From Mesocricetibacter intestinalis (GTDB taxonomy: Bacteria > Pseudomonadota > Gammaproteobacteria > Enterobacterales > Pasteurellaceae), in the NCBI RefSeq assembly GCF_004363295.1, contig NZ_SNYQ01000003.1, positions 62,001-126,000 of the forward strand: a stretch of DNA of 64,000 nucleotides. The letters run 5' to 3'. The translations under genes and the position numbers were made by a program. Positions 17,540 to 27,453 of this stretch are shown piece by piece. The notes beneath the pieces are model-generated. The model was not told where the DNA came from. It ran no database searches and saw only the letters and a list, made by a program, of their open reading frames with translations. How positions within the stretch are numbered: position 1 is the first letter of the stretch; each line of letters opens with the position of its first letter.

Positions 17540-20416
17540 TTATAAATTTTCAATTGCCTGATACTGAACTTTCAGTTTTTCCAGGGCGTTTTGATAATCC
17601 TGCATTTTTTCGCGCTCTTTATCAATAACCGCCGGCGGAGCCTTGGCCACAAAGGCCTCATTACTCAATTTGCCTTCGATACGCTTCACTTCGCCGATTA
17701 ATTTATCAATTTCCTTATTCAAGCGGGCAAGTTCGGCTTCCTTATTGATAAAGCCCGCCATAGGTACCAGCAATTCGGCGTTACCGAGCAACTTGGTTAC
17801 CGAAAGCGGCGCTTCTTCCCCTGCCTGCAATAGGCGAATATCCTCCAGTCGAGCCAAGTTAGCGATTAAAGTGCGGTTGTTTTCAAGACAGTTTTTTTCC
17901 GCCTCGCTCAGATTGCGCAACAATAAATCCAGCCCTTTGCTCGGCGCAATATTACTTTCGGCGCGGATATTACGCACATTAACAATTAACTGCTTAATCC
18001 ATTCGATCTGCTCCAAGGCGCTTTGATCTTCCAAGGCGCGATTAAACTGCGGGAAGCGCTGCAGCATCAGGGTTTCCCCTTCAACCCCGGCAACAACTTT
18101 AACCCGCTGCCAGAGGGCTTCCGTAATAAACGGAATAATCGGATGAGCCAAGCGTAACAACTGTTCAAGTACGCTTACCAGGGTATGGCGAGTACCGCGC
18201 TGCTGTGCCGGGCTACCGCCGTTAAAGACCGGTTTGGTCAATTCCAGATACCAGTCGCAGAATTGGTTCCAAGTAAATTCGTACAGGGTATTGGCCGCCA
18301 AATCGAAACGGTATTGATCCAGAGCGGTACGGAAATTTTTCACCGTATTATTAAATTCGGCCAGAATCCAGCGATCCGCCAAAGACAGTTCCAATGCCTG
18401 TTCGGTTGCGAAACCGCAATCCTGATTCTCCGTATTCATCAACACAAAGCGACTGGCGTTCCATAATTTATTACAGAAGTTGCGATAGCCTTCCAAGCGC
18501 TTCATATCCCAGTTGATATCCCGTCCGGTAGAGGCCAACGCAGACAGAGTAAAACGCAGGGCATCGGTACCGTGCGCGGAAATACCCTGCGGGAATTCTT
18601 TGCGTGTGGCCTTGGCGATTTTTTCCGCCAGTTGCGGCTGCATCATATTACCGGTACGTTTTTCCAATAAGGCTTCCAGATCAATACCGTCGATCATATC
18701 CAGCGGATCTATAACGTTACCCTTAGATTTGGACATTTTCTGCCCGTTCTCATCACGGATCAGCCCGGTAACATACACGGTTTTAAACGGCACCTGTGCT
18801 TCACCCTCTTTATCCTTGATAAAGTGCATGGTAAACATAATCATGCGCGCTACCCAGAAGAAAATAATATCGAAGCCGGTAATCAGCACATTGGTCGGGT
18901 GGAACATTTGTAAATCCGGGGTTTGTTTCGGCCAGCCCAGGGTAGAGAAAGTCCACAGCGCCGAAGAGAACCAGGTATCCAGTACGTCTTCGTCCTGTTT
19001 CAGTTTAACTTCCTGCGCCAGGGCGTTTTTAGCCCGCACTTCCTGCTCGCTGCGACCGACATAGATATTGCCCGCTTCGTCGTACCAGGCCGGAATACGA
19101 TGTCCCCACCAGAGCTGACGGGAAATACACCAATCCTGAATATCGCGCATCCAGGAAAAATACAGATTTTCATATTGTTTAGGTACGAACTGGATTTCGC
19201 CGTCCTCCACCGCTTTAATTGCCACTTCGGCCAAAGGTTTCACCGAAACGTACCATTGATCGGTCAACATAGGTTCGATCGGCACGCCGCCGCGATCGCC
19301 GTAGGGCACCTTCAGATCATGAGGCTGGATTTTATCCAGTAAGCCCAGGGCTTCGAAATCCGCCACCACTTTTTTACGTGCGGCAAAACGTTCCAAGCCG
19401 CGGTAATCTTGCGGAATCTGCGCCTCATAGCCGCTTAAGGGCTTACCGTCGCTGCCGATGATTTCCGCCGTATCACGAATATCCGCATTTAGCGTCATTA
19501 CGTTCACCATCGGCAAAGCGTGGCGTTTGCCCACTTCGTAGTCGTTAAAGTCATGGGCCGGAGTAATTTTCACCACGCCGGTACCGAACTCGCGATCCAC
19601 ATATTCGTCCGCAATAATCGGAATTTCACGATTCGCTAACGGCAACATAACGGTTTTACCAATCAGGGACTGATAACGTTCGTCTTCAGGATGCACGGCT
19701 ACCGCCGTATCGCCCAGCACGGTTTCCGGACGGGTGGTGGCCACTACTAAATAATCCAGCCCCTCGGCGGTTTTCTCCCCTTTTGTCAAAGGATAGCGGA
19801 AGTGCCACAGGCTGCCCTTGCTGTCTTTATTTTCCACTTCCAGATCGGAAATAGCGGTATGTAACTTAGGATCCCAGTTCACCAGACGTTTGCCGCGATA
19901 AATCAGGCCTTCCTCATGTAAGCGTACAAATACCTCTTTTACCGCCTCGGACAAACCTTCGTCCATGGTAAAGCGTTCGCGATCCCAGTCGATAGAGTTA
20001 CCCAAACGGCGCATCTGGCGGCTAATGGTTCCGCCGGAATAGTTTTTCCAGTCCCAGATTTTATTGATAAAGGCCTCGCGCCCGTAATCATGACGGGTTT
20101 TATTTTCTTCCGCGGCGATTTTACGCTCCACCACCATTTGCGTGGCGATCCCCGCATGGTCGGTTCCCGCCTGCCATAGGGTATTATCGCCCTGCATACG
20201 ATGATAGCGAATTAGAGTGTCCATCAGGGTTTGCTGGAATGCGTGCCCCATATGTAAGGAACCCGTTACATTGGGCGGCGGAATGGCAATACTGTAACTG
20301 GCGGCATTAATATCTTCGGAAGGTTTAAAATAACCTTTTTCTTCCCAGTTTTGATAAATTTGCTGTTCAAGGGTATCGGCATCAAAACGATCCGCCATTT
20401 CAAATTTTTGTGTCAT
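17540..20416 (-). CDS. valS: Valyl-tRNA synthetase
   Basis: ValS charges tRNA-Val and edits mischarged threonine. The 958-residue class Ia synthetase has the HIGH-type motif [15 protein letters not shown], an inserted editing domain ([22 protein letters not shown]), [16 protein letters not shown], and KMSKS in [16 protein letters not shown]. It also has the anticodon-binding domain and a C-terminal coiled-coil arm (residues about 890-955). Length is normal. In enterics holC precedes valS; here elaA lies between holC and valS. Confidence 0.98.
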   Translation of the reverse strand: MTQKFEMADRFDADTLEQQIYQNWEEKGYFKPSEDINAASYSIAIPPPNVTGSLHMGHAFQQTLMDTLIRYHRMQGDNTLWQAGTDHAGIATQMVVERKIAAEENKTRHDYGREAFINKIWDWKNYSGGTISRQMRRLGNSIDWDRERFTMDEGLSEAVKEVFVRLHEEGLIYRGKRLVNWDPKLHTAISDLEVENKDSKGSLWHFRYPLTKGEKTAEGLDYLVVATTRPETVLGDTAVAVHPEDERYQSLIGKTVMLPLANREIPIIADEYVDREFGTGVVKITPAHDFNDYEVGKRHALPMVNVMTLNADIRDTAEIIGSDGKPLSGYEAQIPQDYRGLERFAARKKVVADFEALGLLDKIQPHDLKVPYGDRGGVPIEPMLTDQWYVSVKPLAEVAIKAVEDGEIQFVPKQYENLYFSWMRDIQDWCISRQLWWGHRIPAWYDEAGNIYVGRSEQEVRAKNALAQEVKLKQDEDVLDTWFSSALWTFSTLGWPKQTPDLQMFHPTNVLITGFDIIFFWVARMIMFTMHFIKDKEGEAQVPFKTVYVTGLIRDENGQKMSKSKGNVIDPLDMIDGIDLEALLEKRTGNMMQPQLAEKIAKATRKEFPQGISAHGTDALRFTLSALASTGRDINWDMKRLEGYRNFCNKLWNASRFVLMNTENQDCGFATEQALELSLADRWILAEFNNTVKNFRTALDQYRFDLAANTLYEFTWNQFCDWYLELTKPVFNGGSPAQQRGTRHTLVSVLEQLLRLAHPIIPFITEALWQRVKVVAGVEGETLMLQRFPQFNRALEDQSALEQIEWIKQLIVNVRNIRAESNIAPSKGLDLLLRNLSEAEKNCLENNRTLIANLARLEDIRLLQAGEEAPLSVTKLLGNAELLVPMAGFINKEAELARLNKEIDKLIGEVKRIEGKLSNEAFVAKAPPAVIDKEREKMQDYQNALEKLKVQYQAIENL

Positions 20417-20631
20417 TTTATTGTTTTCTCAGTTATTTATAATCTTCAAGTAAGTCTTTTTCAGTAGGTTTCAGCCTAAATTTCTCCGGACCTTCTTCGC
20501 TACCTTTATAAAGTTTTTTTAAAATAGGTTCTTATCATTATATTGTCCGTGGCGTATTAATTTATGCTGATGACCACATAAACCATATTACTCGGTTTAT
20601 ACACAATAAGTCCCTTCCGGTGCTTATAGCT
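20417..20631. other. Intergenic region upstream of valS
   Basis: AT-rich, non-coding. It must hold the valS promoter and leader. I see no clear T-box-like structure, USS or strong hairpin in it. Confidence 0.4.
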
Positions 20632-21063
20632 TTACCGCAACCACACCATATCCAAATGCGCAATCCCATCTTCCAAATAAATATCCGAAACCGCGTTAAA
20701 GCCGAAAGACGAATAAAAATCCTGCAAATAAGCTTGTGCTTGTACGATTACGGGCTGATCGGGAAATTCGGCTTGCACCGAAGATAAAGCTTTTATCATC
20801 AAATCACGTGCTAATCCTGTCCCTCGAACCCCTTGAGCAACTAACACACGTCCGATTTTGACCGCACTTGCGCTCGGAATAATACGACAATAAGCCTGAA
20901 TTTCGCCCTGTTCTTCCCGCCATAAATGCACGGCCGATTTATCGTACTCATCCACTTCCTGATAGGCGCACTGCTGTTCCACCACAAATACGGCGGTACG
21001 AATCCGATAGATTTTCCACAACTCAAGTGCGGTCAGATTTTCAAAAGTTTTAGTTTGCCACAT
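20632..21063 (-). CDS. elaA: ElaA-family GNAT N-acetyltransferase
   Basis: The 143-residue protein matches the ElaA subfamily of GNAT acetyltransferases. It begins MWQTKTFENLTALELWKIYRIRTAVFVVEQQ and has the acetyl-CoA binding region IGRVLVAQGVRGTGLARDLM (about residue 72-90). YLQDFYSSFGFNAVSDIYLEDGIAHLDM follows. The acceptor substrate of ElaA is not known. Two USS copies lie in the coding sequence within 175 nt of each other and in opposite orientation. It is co-directional with holC and valS. Confidence 0.88.
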   Translation of the reverse strand: MWQTKTFENLTALELWKIYRIRTAVFVVEQQCAYQEVDEYDKSAVHLWREEQGEIQAYCRIIPSASAVKIGRVLVAQGVRGTGLARDLMIKALSSVQAEFPDQPVIVQAQAYLQDFYSSFGFNAVSDIYLEDGIAHLDMVWLR

Positions 21064-21120
21064 ACTTCAGAGCCGAATTTATTAATTTCATTTTTAGCTT
21101 TTCAACCGGGATTATTTTGC

Positions 21121-21564
21121 CTAAGCCTTTTCCGTTATCATTTCAAAACCGAGCTGACGATAAAGCTTATAGCGTTCGCGCGCCTGAGCCTTTCCTTCTT
21201 CATCGGCGGGAACAAAATCAATCACCTGAGTAAAACTGGCAATAAAATCCGGTAGCTGTTGCTGTAGGTTAATTAACAAATCCCGTCGCTGAGCATTACG
21301 CCGACCCGGCCAGGATATTTCAATGGGTGTGGCGTACTGGGTAACTTCACCGGATAGATTATGGGGGACGAACTGTTCAGGATCGCGCTGCCACAGCGCT
21401 TCGTCCAAGTTCAGCGCCTGCTGTTCCGTTGCGCAGGCGATCAGCACTCTTTTGCCTAAACGCCAGGCCTGTGCCGCCAGTTCGCAGGCCAATGCCTCCT
21501 GCGCTACAAGTTCGGACTGTAACGCGGTTTCGGCGATCAGGTAAAACCGTGCTTGTTTTTGCAT
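21121..21564 (-). CDS. holC: DNA polymerase III chi subunit
   Basis: HolC (chi) links the clamp loader, through psi, to single-stranded DNA-binding protein. The 147-residue product begins MQKQARFYLIAE and has the family features ACELAAQAWRLGKRVLIACATEQQALNLDEALWQRDPEQFVPHNL (cut here) and PIEISWPG. The C-terminal YRQLGFEMI resembles the E. coli end. It lies upstream of elaA and valS, keeping the holC-valS association known from enterics, although pepA is absent. Confidence 0.92.
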   Translation of the reverse strand: MQKQARFYLIAETALQSELVAQEALACELAAQAWRLGKRVLIACATEQQALNLDEALWQRDPEQFVPHNLSGEVTQYATPIEISWPGRRNAQRRDLLINLQQQLPDFIASFTQVIDFVPADEEGKAQARERYKLYRQLGFEMITEKA

Positions 21565-21771
21565 TTTTATCTGCCTTGGACGAAATGAAATAATCTTGGG
21601 ATTCTAACTAAAAATATGAAAAAAAGAAAGAAAACAGGCGATTTCGAGCGCTATTTTTGATAATCTAGCGGCGCTGTTAACCGCCGTAGCGGCGGGAATA
21701 ACCAGAGACTTTATTAATAATAATTAAATGAGATAACTTAAGCCCGTCAGCTTTACGGGCAGAGATAAATT
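21565..21771. other. Divergent holC/queA intergenic region
   Basis: Non-coding and AT-rich. A 6-bp hairpin (GCCCGT at 21742 with ACGGGC at 21755) lies 11 nt before the queA ATG, close to its ribosome-binding region. No preQ1-riboswitch consensus is recognisable. Confidence 0.4.
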
Positions 21772-22863
21772 ATGCGTGTTTCAGATTTTTATTTCGACCT
21801 TCCCGACGAGCTTATCGCCCGTTACCCTAAACCCGATCGGAAATCCAGCCGGTTACTGCATCTGAACGGTGTGAATGGTGAAATAGCCCACCGGACTTTC
21901 TCCGATATTATCGATTTAATCAATCCCGGCGATTTACTGGTTTTCAATAATACCCGCGTGATCCCGGCCCGTATGTTCGGGCATAAGCTCAGCGGCGGTA
22001 AAATTGAAGTATTGGTGGAAAGATTATTAAGCGAAACCCGCTGTCTGGCTCATATTCGTGCCTCTAAAGCGCCGAAAGAAGGCGCCGAACTTTGTTTGGG
22101 CGAAGATAAGCTGGGGGCGGGCCGGGGAATAAAGGTGAAGATGCTGGGGCGCCAAGGCAGCCTATTTGAACTGGAAGTCGAGGATAATAGGGGCGGTTTT
22201 CTGCAAGTATTACAAAAAATCGGCCATATGCCGCTACCGCCCTATATTGATCGCCCCGATGAAGAGGCGGATCAGGAACGCTATCAAACCGTATATAACA
22301 AAGTACCTGGCGCCGTGGCGGCGCCGACCGCCGGCTTACACTTTGATCAAGAATTGTTGGATCAATTAAGCCGCAAAGGGGTTAATTTTGCCTTTGTAAC
22401 CCTGCACGTGGGCGCAGGCACCTTTCAGCCGGTACGAGTGGAAAATATCGAAGATCATCATATGCACTCGGAATATGCGGAAGTACCGCAGCAAACCGTG
22501 GATGCCATACTCGCCGCCAAAGCCGCAGGCAAAAGAGTGATTGCGGTAGGCACCACTTCCGTACGTTCGCTGGAAAGCGCGGCCCTTGCCGCACAACAGC
22601 GACACGCCGCTTCTTTACTCGAACCCTATTTTTCCGATACCTCGATTTTTATTTATCCGGGGAAAAAATTTCTTGTAACCGATTGTCTGATTACCAATTT
22701 CCATTTGCCGGAAAGTACGTTGATTATGCTGGTTTCCGCCTTTGCGGGCTACAGCAACATTATGCGTGCCTATCAAAGTGCGGTACAAAATCGCTATCGT
22801 TTTTTCAGCTACGGCGATGCGATGTTTATTCACAAAAATCCGGAAGTACGCGGCCTGGAATAA
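21772..22863 (+). CDS. queA: S-adenosylmethionine:tRNA ribosyltransferase-isomerase
   Basis: QueA transfers the ribosyl group of SAM to preQ1-modified tRNA, producing epoxyqueuosine on the way to queuosine. The 363-residue product begins [19 protein letters not shown] and has the family blocks [59 protein letters not shown] and [27 protein letters not shown] (cut). A USS lies near the 3' end. tgt, its usual partner, is not adjacent here. Confidence 0.97.
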   Translation: MRVSDFYFDLPDELIARYPKPDRKSSRLLHLNGVNGEIAHRTFSDIIDLINPGDLLVFNNTRVIPARMFGHKLSGGKIEVLVERLLSETRCLAHIRASKAPKEGAELCLGEDKLGAGRGIKVKMLGRQGSLFELEVEDNRGGFLQVLQKIGHMPLPPYIDRPDEEADQERYQTVYNKVPGAVAAPTAGLHFDQELLDQLSRKGVNFAFVTLHVGAGTFQPVRVENIEDHHMHSEYAEVPQQTVDAILAAKAAGKRVIAVGTTSVRSLESAALAAQQRHAASLLEPYFSDTSIFIYPGKKFLVTDCLITNFHLPESTLIMLVSAFAGYSNIMRAYQSAVQNRYRFFSYGDAMFIHKNPEVRGLE

Positions 22864-22919
22864 TTCCGTCGCCTAATCCGAGTTTATATTAAAACTTATC
22901 ATGACTAATAAAAAATTTA

Positions 22920-22937
22920 CGGATAATTAATTATCCG
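22920..22937. promoter_or_regulatory. 18-bp perfect palindrome before dcuC
   Basis: CGGATAATTAATTATCCG reads identically on both strands and ends 3 nt before the dcuC Shine-Dalgarno GGGAG. It could be a dimeric repressor or activator site or a small RNA hairpin that masks the ribosome-binding site. It resembles GATAAT/ATTATC Fur half-sites but has an even centre, unlike the usual Fur spacing. Confidence 0.55.
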
Positions 22938-22953
22938 AATGGGAGAAAACACT

Positions 22954-24303
22954 ATGGAACTAATTCTGGGACTTATCGCGATTATTGCGGTAGGCTACTA
23001 TATTGTAAAAGGCTACTCCGCCACCGGCGTGCTGATGAGTGTCGGTTTATTGTTACTTTTCGCCAGCGTTCTGCTCGGCAAACCGGTTCTGCCCGAGGGA
23101 GTAAAATCCACCGGCGTTCTGTATTTGGATGTTTTTGAATATGTAAAATATCTGTTGATGAACCGTGGCGGTAACCTCGGTATGCTGATTATGGTGTTAT
23201 GCGGGTTCGCCGCCTATATGACTCATTTGGGCGCCAATGATATGGTGGTAAAACTTGCCTCGCACCCGCTGAAATATATTAAATCTCCCTATACGCTGAT
23301 GATTGCCGCCTACTTTCTGGCTTGCGTTATGTCCCTTGCGGTACCTTCCGCCACGGGATTAGGGGTTCTGTTGATGGCTACCCTGTTCCCTATTATGATA
23401 AACGTCGGCATCTCACGCGGTGCCGCCGCCTCCATCTGTGCTTCACCGGCGGCGATTATTCTCTCGCCGACTTCAGGGGACGTAGTATTGGCGGCGGAAG
23501 TTTCCAAAATGCCCTTACTGGAATTCGCTTTTAATCTGACTCTACCGATTTCCATTGCGGCCATTATTTCCATCGCCGTCGCCCATTATTTCTGGCAACG
23601 TTATCTGGATAAGAAGGAAGGACATAATATCGAGCGCTTGGATATTCACGATATTAAAACCGATGCTCCCGCTTATTATGCGATTTTTCCCTTTACGCCG
23701 ATTATCGGCGTGCTGATTTTCGACGGTAAACTGGCGCCGGAGCTGAATATCATCACCATTATCGTTATCTGTCTGCTGATTGTGGCATTGGTGGATTTCT
23801 GCCGCAGTTTTAGCGCCAGAAAGGTATATGAAAATCTGAATGTCGCCTACCAGGGAATGGCGGAAGCTTTCTCCGCCGTGGTAATGCTACTGGTGGCCGC
23901 CGGGGTGTTCGCTCAAGGGCTAAGTACCGTCGGTTTTATTCATATGCTGATCGATTCCGTACAGTCGGTAAGCAGCGGCGGTTTCCTAATGATGATTGCC
24001 TTGGCGATTATTACCGCGCTTGCCGCTATCGCCACCGGCTCGGGTAATGCGCCTTTCTATGCCTTTGTGGAATTGATTCCGAAACTGGCGACACAAATGG
24101 GAATCAATCCGGCTTATCTGACCATTCCTATGTTGCAGGCCTCAAATATCGGTCGCAGCCTGTCGCCGGTTTCCGGTGTGGTGGTGGCCGTATCAGGTAT
24201 GGCGAAGATTTCCCCTTTCGAAGTGGTAAAACGTATTTCCGTCCCTATGATCGTCGGCTTTATCGTCGTCATTGTCGCCACGGAAATTATGGTTTCGGCC
24301 TAA
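22954..24303 (+). CDS. dcuC: Anaerobic C4-dicarboxylate transporter DcuC
   Basis: DcuC exports succinate, or exchanges it for fumarate, during fermentation. The 449-residue protein has about 12 membrane segments and long near-identical blocks to E. coli DcuC: MLCGFAAYMTHIGANDMVVK appears here as VLCGFAAYMTHLGANDMVVK, and SASP-type ICASPAAIILSPTSGDVVLAA and TGSGNAPFYAFVELIPKLA are kept. I start at the ATG reading MELILGL because GGGAG sits 8 nt upstream; an in-frame ATG 15 nt earlier overlaps that site. The role fits a succinate-forming anaerobe. Confidence 0.95.
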   Translation: MELILGLIAIIAVGYYIVKGYSATGVLMSVGLLLLFASVLLGKPVLPEGVKSTGVLYLDVFEYVKYLLMNRGGNLGMLIMVLCGFAAYMTHLGANDMVVKLASHPLKYIKSPYTLMIAAYFLACVMSLAVPSATGLGVLLMATLFPIMINVGISRGAAASICASPAAIILSPTSGDVVLAAEVSKMPLLEFAFNLTLPISIAAIISIAVAHYFWQRYLDKKEGHNIERLDIHDIKTDAPAYYAIFPFTPIIGVLIFDGKLAPELNIITIIVICLLIVALVDFCRSFSARKVYENLNVAYQGMAEAFSAVVMLLVAAGVFAQGLSTVGFIHMLIDSVQSVSSGGFLMMIALAIITALAAIATGSGNAPFYAFVELIPKLATQMGINPAYLTIPMLQASNIGRSLSPVSGVVVAVSGMAKISPFEVVKRISVPMIVGFIVVIVATEIMVSA

Positions 24304-24325
24304 TATCCGCCATAGTCTGAAAACG

Positions 24326-24350
24326 CGACCCTTTTTCTAAAAAAGGGTCG
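24326..24350 (+). terminator. Terminator-like hairpin after dcuC
   Basis: CGACCCTTTTT and AAAAAGGGTCG form an 11-bp stem with a 3-nt loop 23 nt after the dcuC stop. The following T-run is only two bases, so it may be a weak terminator or an mRNA-stabilising hairpin. Confidence 0.55.
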
Positions 24351-24412
24351 TTGCCCATTCGGCAAGCAATAAGGCGCTGTTTCGCCGTTGTATATTTCGC
24401 CGATAAAAAAAC

Positions 24413-24441
24413 TTTTAGAATCCTGCGTTAAAGGGTATAAT
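24413..24441 (+). promoter_or_regulatory. Probable infA promoter
   Basis: A consensus -10 TATAAT with a weak -35-like TTTTAG 17 nt upstream. It predicts an 80-nt leader before the infA ATG. Confidence 0.55.
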
Positions 24442-24508
24442 CCCCAACTTGAATTTTGTTCGAAAGGTAGCCTGTCGTAAGACGGAGCGTAAAACCATAT
24501 AAATATAG

Positions 24509-24748
<240 letters not shown>

Positions 24749-24781
24749 TCCTGCCGTCCGCTTGATAAAACTCCATAAAAT

Positions 24782-24836
24782 ATCCGCCCCGAAGCCGAAC
24801 TGAATTCAGGCTATATCGGGGCGGATTTTTATTTAT
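24782..24836 (+). terminator. Intrinsic terminator of infA
   Basis: ATCCGCCCCGA and TCGGGGCGGAT form a perfect 11-bp stem around a 23-nt loop that itself contains a small GCC/GGC pairing, followed by TTTTTATTTATTTTT. Confidence 0.88.
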
Positions 24837-24875
24837 TTTTCCTAAGCAAAATATAGGCGCCGCAACCGTCCGAGG

Positions 24876-25580
24876 TTAAAATTTAAAACCGATGGAAAAA
24901 CGCAGCGCATCATTGTTATATGAACTGTTGTGGGAATGAGTAATACGTTGTCTCGGATTATGTTGTTCGTAACTAAGTGCCGAATTGGAATGATAATATC
25001 CCAGTTCCGCCAGCAGAGATTTATACTCTATACCAATGACCAAGCCTAAATAAAAACCATCCTTGGTTTTAAATTTAATCGGTCTTTCAAATTGTTTTAT
25101 ATTATTCTGGTAAAGCCTATATGCTGTATCGGCCGTTTTATTTAAGGAATAACCTAAATCCGTTTTAAAATAAAGCCCCATATTCCGGTTAAGCGCATAA
25201 TTTTGTTTAAGCGTTACATACAGGGGAACGGAGGAATAACGATTTACTTTATAGCTTTCAGTTTCAACTTGACCGCGCTCAACAATACTCCCCTGATAAA
25301 GAAAACCTTTACGCTTAATATATCCCATACCCAGCCCCAATTCGGTTTGAGGAAAAATATTATAGGTGGTTTCTAAGAAAATACTGGGAGAGAAAGTATT
25401 TTTCTTTGAACCTGCGGGAGCGGGAAATAGCTCGTTTTCTTCCGTAGGTATTTGCAAGGTTTCGAAACGAGAGGTTAAATCAATCCCCGCTTTAGTATAG
25501 AAATTGAAACCGCCGCTTTGTGCGCCGGCTAAAAGGGGAAACAATAAGAAAGTAGTTAAAACTAATGATTTGGTTTTCAT
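24876..25580 (-). CDS. Unrecognised outer-membrane beta-barrel protein
   Basis: I do not recognise a specific family. The 234-residue product has a clear Sec signal peptide (MKTKSLVLTTFLLFPLLAGA, cleavage near residue 20). A run of alternating polar and hydrophobic strands follows (ETTYNIFPQTELGLGMGYI, GLYFKTDLGYSLN, GFYLGLVIGIEYKSLLAELGYY), and the last residue is Phe (RFSIGFKF), the usual BamA recognition end. About eight strands would make a small barrel like the OmpA/OmpW/opacity types. The gene is visibly more AT-rich than its neighbours, which may indicate recent acquisition or fast evolution of a surface protein. It is apparently monocistronic, facing infA. Confidence 0.7.
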   Translation of the reverse strand: MKTKSLVLTTFLLFPLLAGAQSGGFNFYTKAGIDLTSRFETLQIPTEENELFPAPAGSKKNTFSPSIFLETTYNIFPQTELGLGMGYIKRKGFLYQGSIVERGQVETESYKVNRYSSVPLYVTLKQNYALNRNMGLYFKTDLGYSLNKTADTAYRLYQNNIKQFERPIKFKTKDGFYLGLVIGIEYKSLLAELGYYHSNSALSYEQHNPRQRITHSHNSSYNNDALRFSIGFKF

Positions 25581-25854
25581 TGTAACATTCCATGTTAGTG
25601 ATAATAGATTTACCTTATTATATAGTTCCTAATAGTTCCTATACGTACCGGATTTAAAGAAATCGGAGATATAGGATCCTTTTCCGCTGCATTTACTACA
25701 TAATAAGGCGCAATAAGCAAATTCTTGCGCCGACATTATAATTATCAATAGATTCGCAGTAAAGCGAGTTATATCCTTTTATTATTAGGTATTTATCCCG
25801 ACCTAGGGCCGAAGAAGGCAAAATCCTTAGCCTTCATAGCACTTCCCGCCGGCA
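25581..25854. other. AT-rich intergenic region upstream of the outer-membrane gene
   Basis: Contains a short direct repeat (TAGTTCCTA twice around 25623-25641) and several TATTAT/TATAAT-like stretches that could be promoters. No reading frame of note. A weak GAAGGC/GCCTTC hairpin near 25814 might belong to the lnt 3' side, but it has no T-run. Confidence 0.35.
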
Positions 25855-27393
25855 TTACCCGCCGTTCTTCAGCAAACTTTTTCTAATCAGCGCCGCTGCG
25901 CTTTTCAGCAGGGTAAACATTAGCATCAGTAAATATAAAGGCGTATCCCCCAATGCCGCATAAGGGGTTTTGCCCTGAGTCGGCGCGAGCTTATAGGTCA
26001 ATGCGGTTTCCATAAACTGAGGGGCTTTGGTTAAAATTTTTCCCCTTGCATCAATAAAGGCGCTAATGCCGGTATTGGTTGCTCGAATCACAGGTTTACC
26101 CAGTTCCAACGCCCGCATTCTGGCCATTTGTAAATGCTGCCAAGGGCCGATGCTATCACCGAACCAGGCATCGTTAGATACCGTCAGAATAAAATCCGTA
26201 GCTGTAGTCAGATTGTTACGCAACTGTGCGCCTAAAATAATTTCATAGCAAATTGCCGCACTAAAGGCTCTGCCCTTTGCTTGCAACGGCGCCTGGATTT
26301 CATTCCCCGCCTGAAAGGCGGACATCGGCAGATTAAAAACGGAACCCAAGGGGCGCAACAAGCTCTCTAGGGGAACATATTCGCCGAAAGGCACCAAATG
26401 ATGCTTGCTGTATCTGTTGGCGCTTTCCTGCTGGTAAGGCTGCTGCGGATCCCCGACCACCACAATGGAATTGAGTAATCTATCCGAAGCAATATTATGA
26501 TAAACGGAACCGATAATCAGCTCGCTGCCCTTCTCCGCAGCCGCTTGCTGCAGGGCGAAAAAATAAGGTTGAATCTGATTTTCCAGGGCCGGCAATGCAC
26601 TTTCCGGTAAAATAATCAAATCGCTTGTACCCAGATTACGTTCTATCAGGCCCTGATAAATGGCTAACGTACGGTATAAATAATCGGGATCCCATTTTAA
26701 GTTCTGTTCGATATTGCCCTGAGCCAGGGTAATGGTTAGCGCTTTATCCTCTCTGCTTTCAACATAAACCTTGTGCGAAGAATAAGCGCTCAGCCCTCCG
26801 ACAATCAACAATAAAAATACATGGGCAAGGGCAATATTAAATTTTCTCGGACGCCGCCACAGGGCGGAAAAAATACTGAAAAGCGCCGCACTGGCCCACA
26901 TAACGAAAAAGGTTAAGCCGCTAACCCCAAAAATCGGCGCAATACCGGCGAAAGGCCCGTCAATTTGCGTATAGCCGAACTGCAACCAAGGAAAGCCGGT
27001 AAATACCCAACCGCGTAAAAACTCGGTCAGCGTCCATAACACCGGATACATTACCAGGCTGCCGACATTAAAGCGCCGAACCAAATAAGCAAACAGCAGG
27101 GGATAAAGAGATAAATAAGCGGCCAATAGCAGCACCAGTAAATAACTTACCAGAATCGGCGCGCCGCCGAACTGATGAATGCTAACGTGCAACCAACTGA
27201 CCCCGACGCTGAACAGCCCCATCCCCCATAAGAAGGCGGCTAAAAGTGCGGTCTTTTTCGGAGTAGTTTTTATCAGCGCAATCAAGGCGGTTAAAGATAG
27301 GTAGGCCATGCCCCACCAATCAAAGGGAGAAAAGGCCAGAACACCCGCAGCACCGCTGCAAAAGGCGATTAAATAAATAAGATAATTTTTCAT
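25855..27393 (-). CDS. lnt: Apolipoprotein N-acyltransferase
   Basis: Lnt adds the third acyl chain to the N-terminal Cys of lipoproteins in the inner membrane. The 512-residue protein has about six N-terminal membrane segments (residues 5-200) and a periplasmic nitrilase-like domain. The catalytic triad is visible as Glu in IILPESALPAL, Lys in the central loop, and Cys in FSAAICYEIILGAQLR. A final membrane segment closes the chain (LYLLMLMFTLLKSAAAL). A USS lies in the gene. It follows corC, as in enterics, but a terminator hairpin lies between them. Confidence 0.95.
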   Translation of the reverse strand: MKNYLIYLIAFCSGAAGVLAFSPFDWWGMAYLSLTALIALIKTTPKKTALLAAFLWGMGLFSVGVSWLHVSIHQFGGAPILVSYLLVLLLAAYLSLYPLLFAYLVRRFNVGSLVMYPVLWTLTEFLRGWVFTGFPWLQFGYTQIDGPFAGIAPIFGVSGLTFFVMWASAALFSIFSALWRRPRKFNIALAHVFLLLIVGGLSAYSSHKVYVESREDKALTITLAQGNIEQNLKWDPDYLYRTLAIYQGLIERNLGTSDLIILPESALPALENQIQPYFFALQQAAAEKGSELIIGSVYHNIASDRLLNSIVVVGDPQQPYQQESANRYSKHHLVPFGEYVPLESLLRPLGSVFNLPMSAFQAGNEIQAPLQAKGRAFSAAICYEIILGAQLRNNLTTATDFILTVSNDAWFGDSIGPWQHLQMARMRALELGKPVIRATNTGISAFIDARGKILTKAPQFMETALTYKLAPTQGKTPYAALGDTPLYLLMLMFTLLKSAAALIRKSLLKNGG

Positions 27394-27402
27394 TTCCTGC
27401 TA

Positions 27403-27430
27403 AAAAACAAAAAGCGGGCGGCGGCCCGCT
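27403..27430 (-). terminator. Terminator between corC and lnt
   Basis: On the minus strand AGCGGGC and GCCCGCT form a 7-bp GC-rich stem with a 4-nt loop followed by TTTTTGTTTTTT. It lies only about 10 nt upstream of the lnt start codon, so it would reduce lnt transcription unless read through. Confidence 0.7.
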
Positions 27431-27453
27431 AAGATGATATCCCTAATCTATGT

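Noticed and set aside
21565-21771. preQ1 riboswitch upstream of queA
   Set aside because: A short hairpin exists but the pseudoknot-forming consensus is not present.
22920-22937. Fur box in front of dcuC
   Set aside because: GATAAT and ATTATC are present but separated by two bases with an even centre, unlike the usual Fur layout; the regulator is left unassigned.
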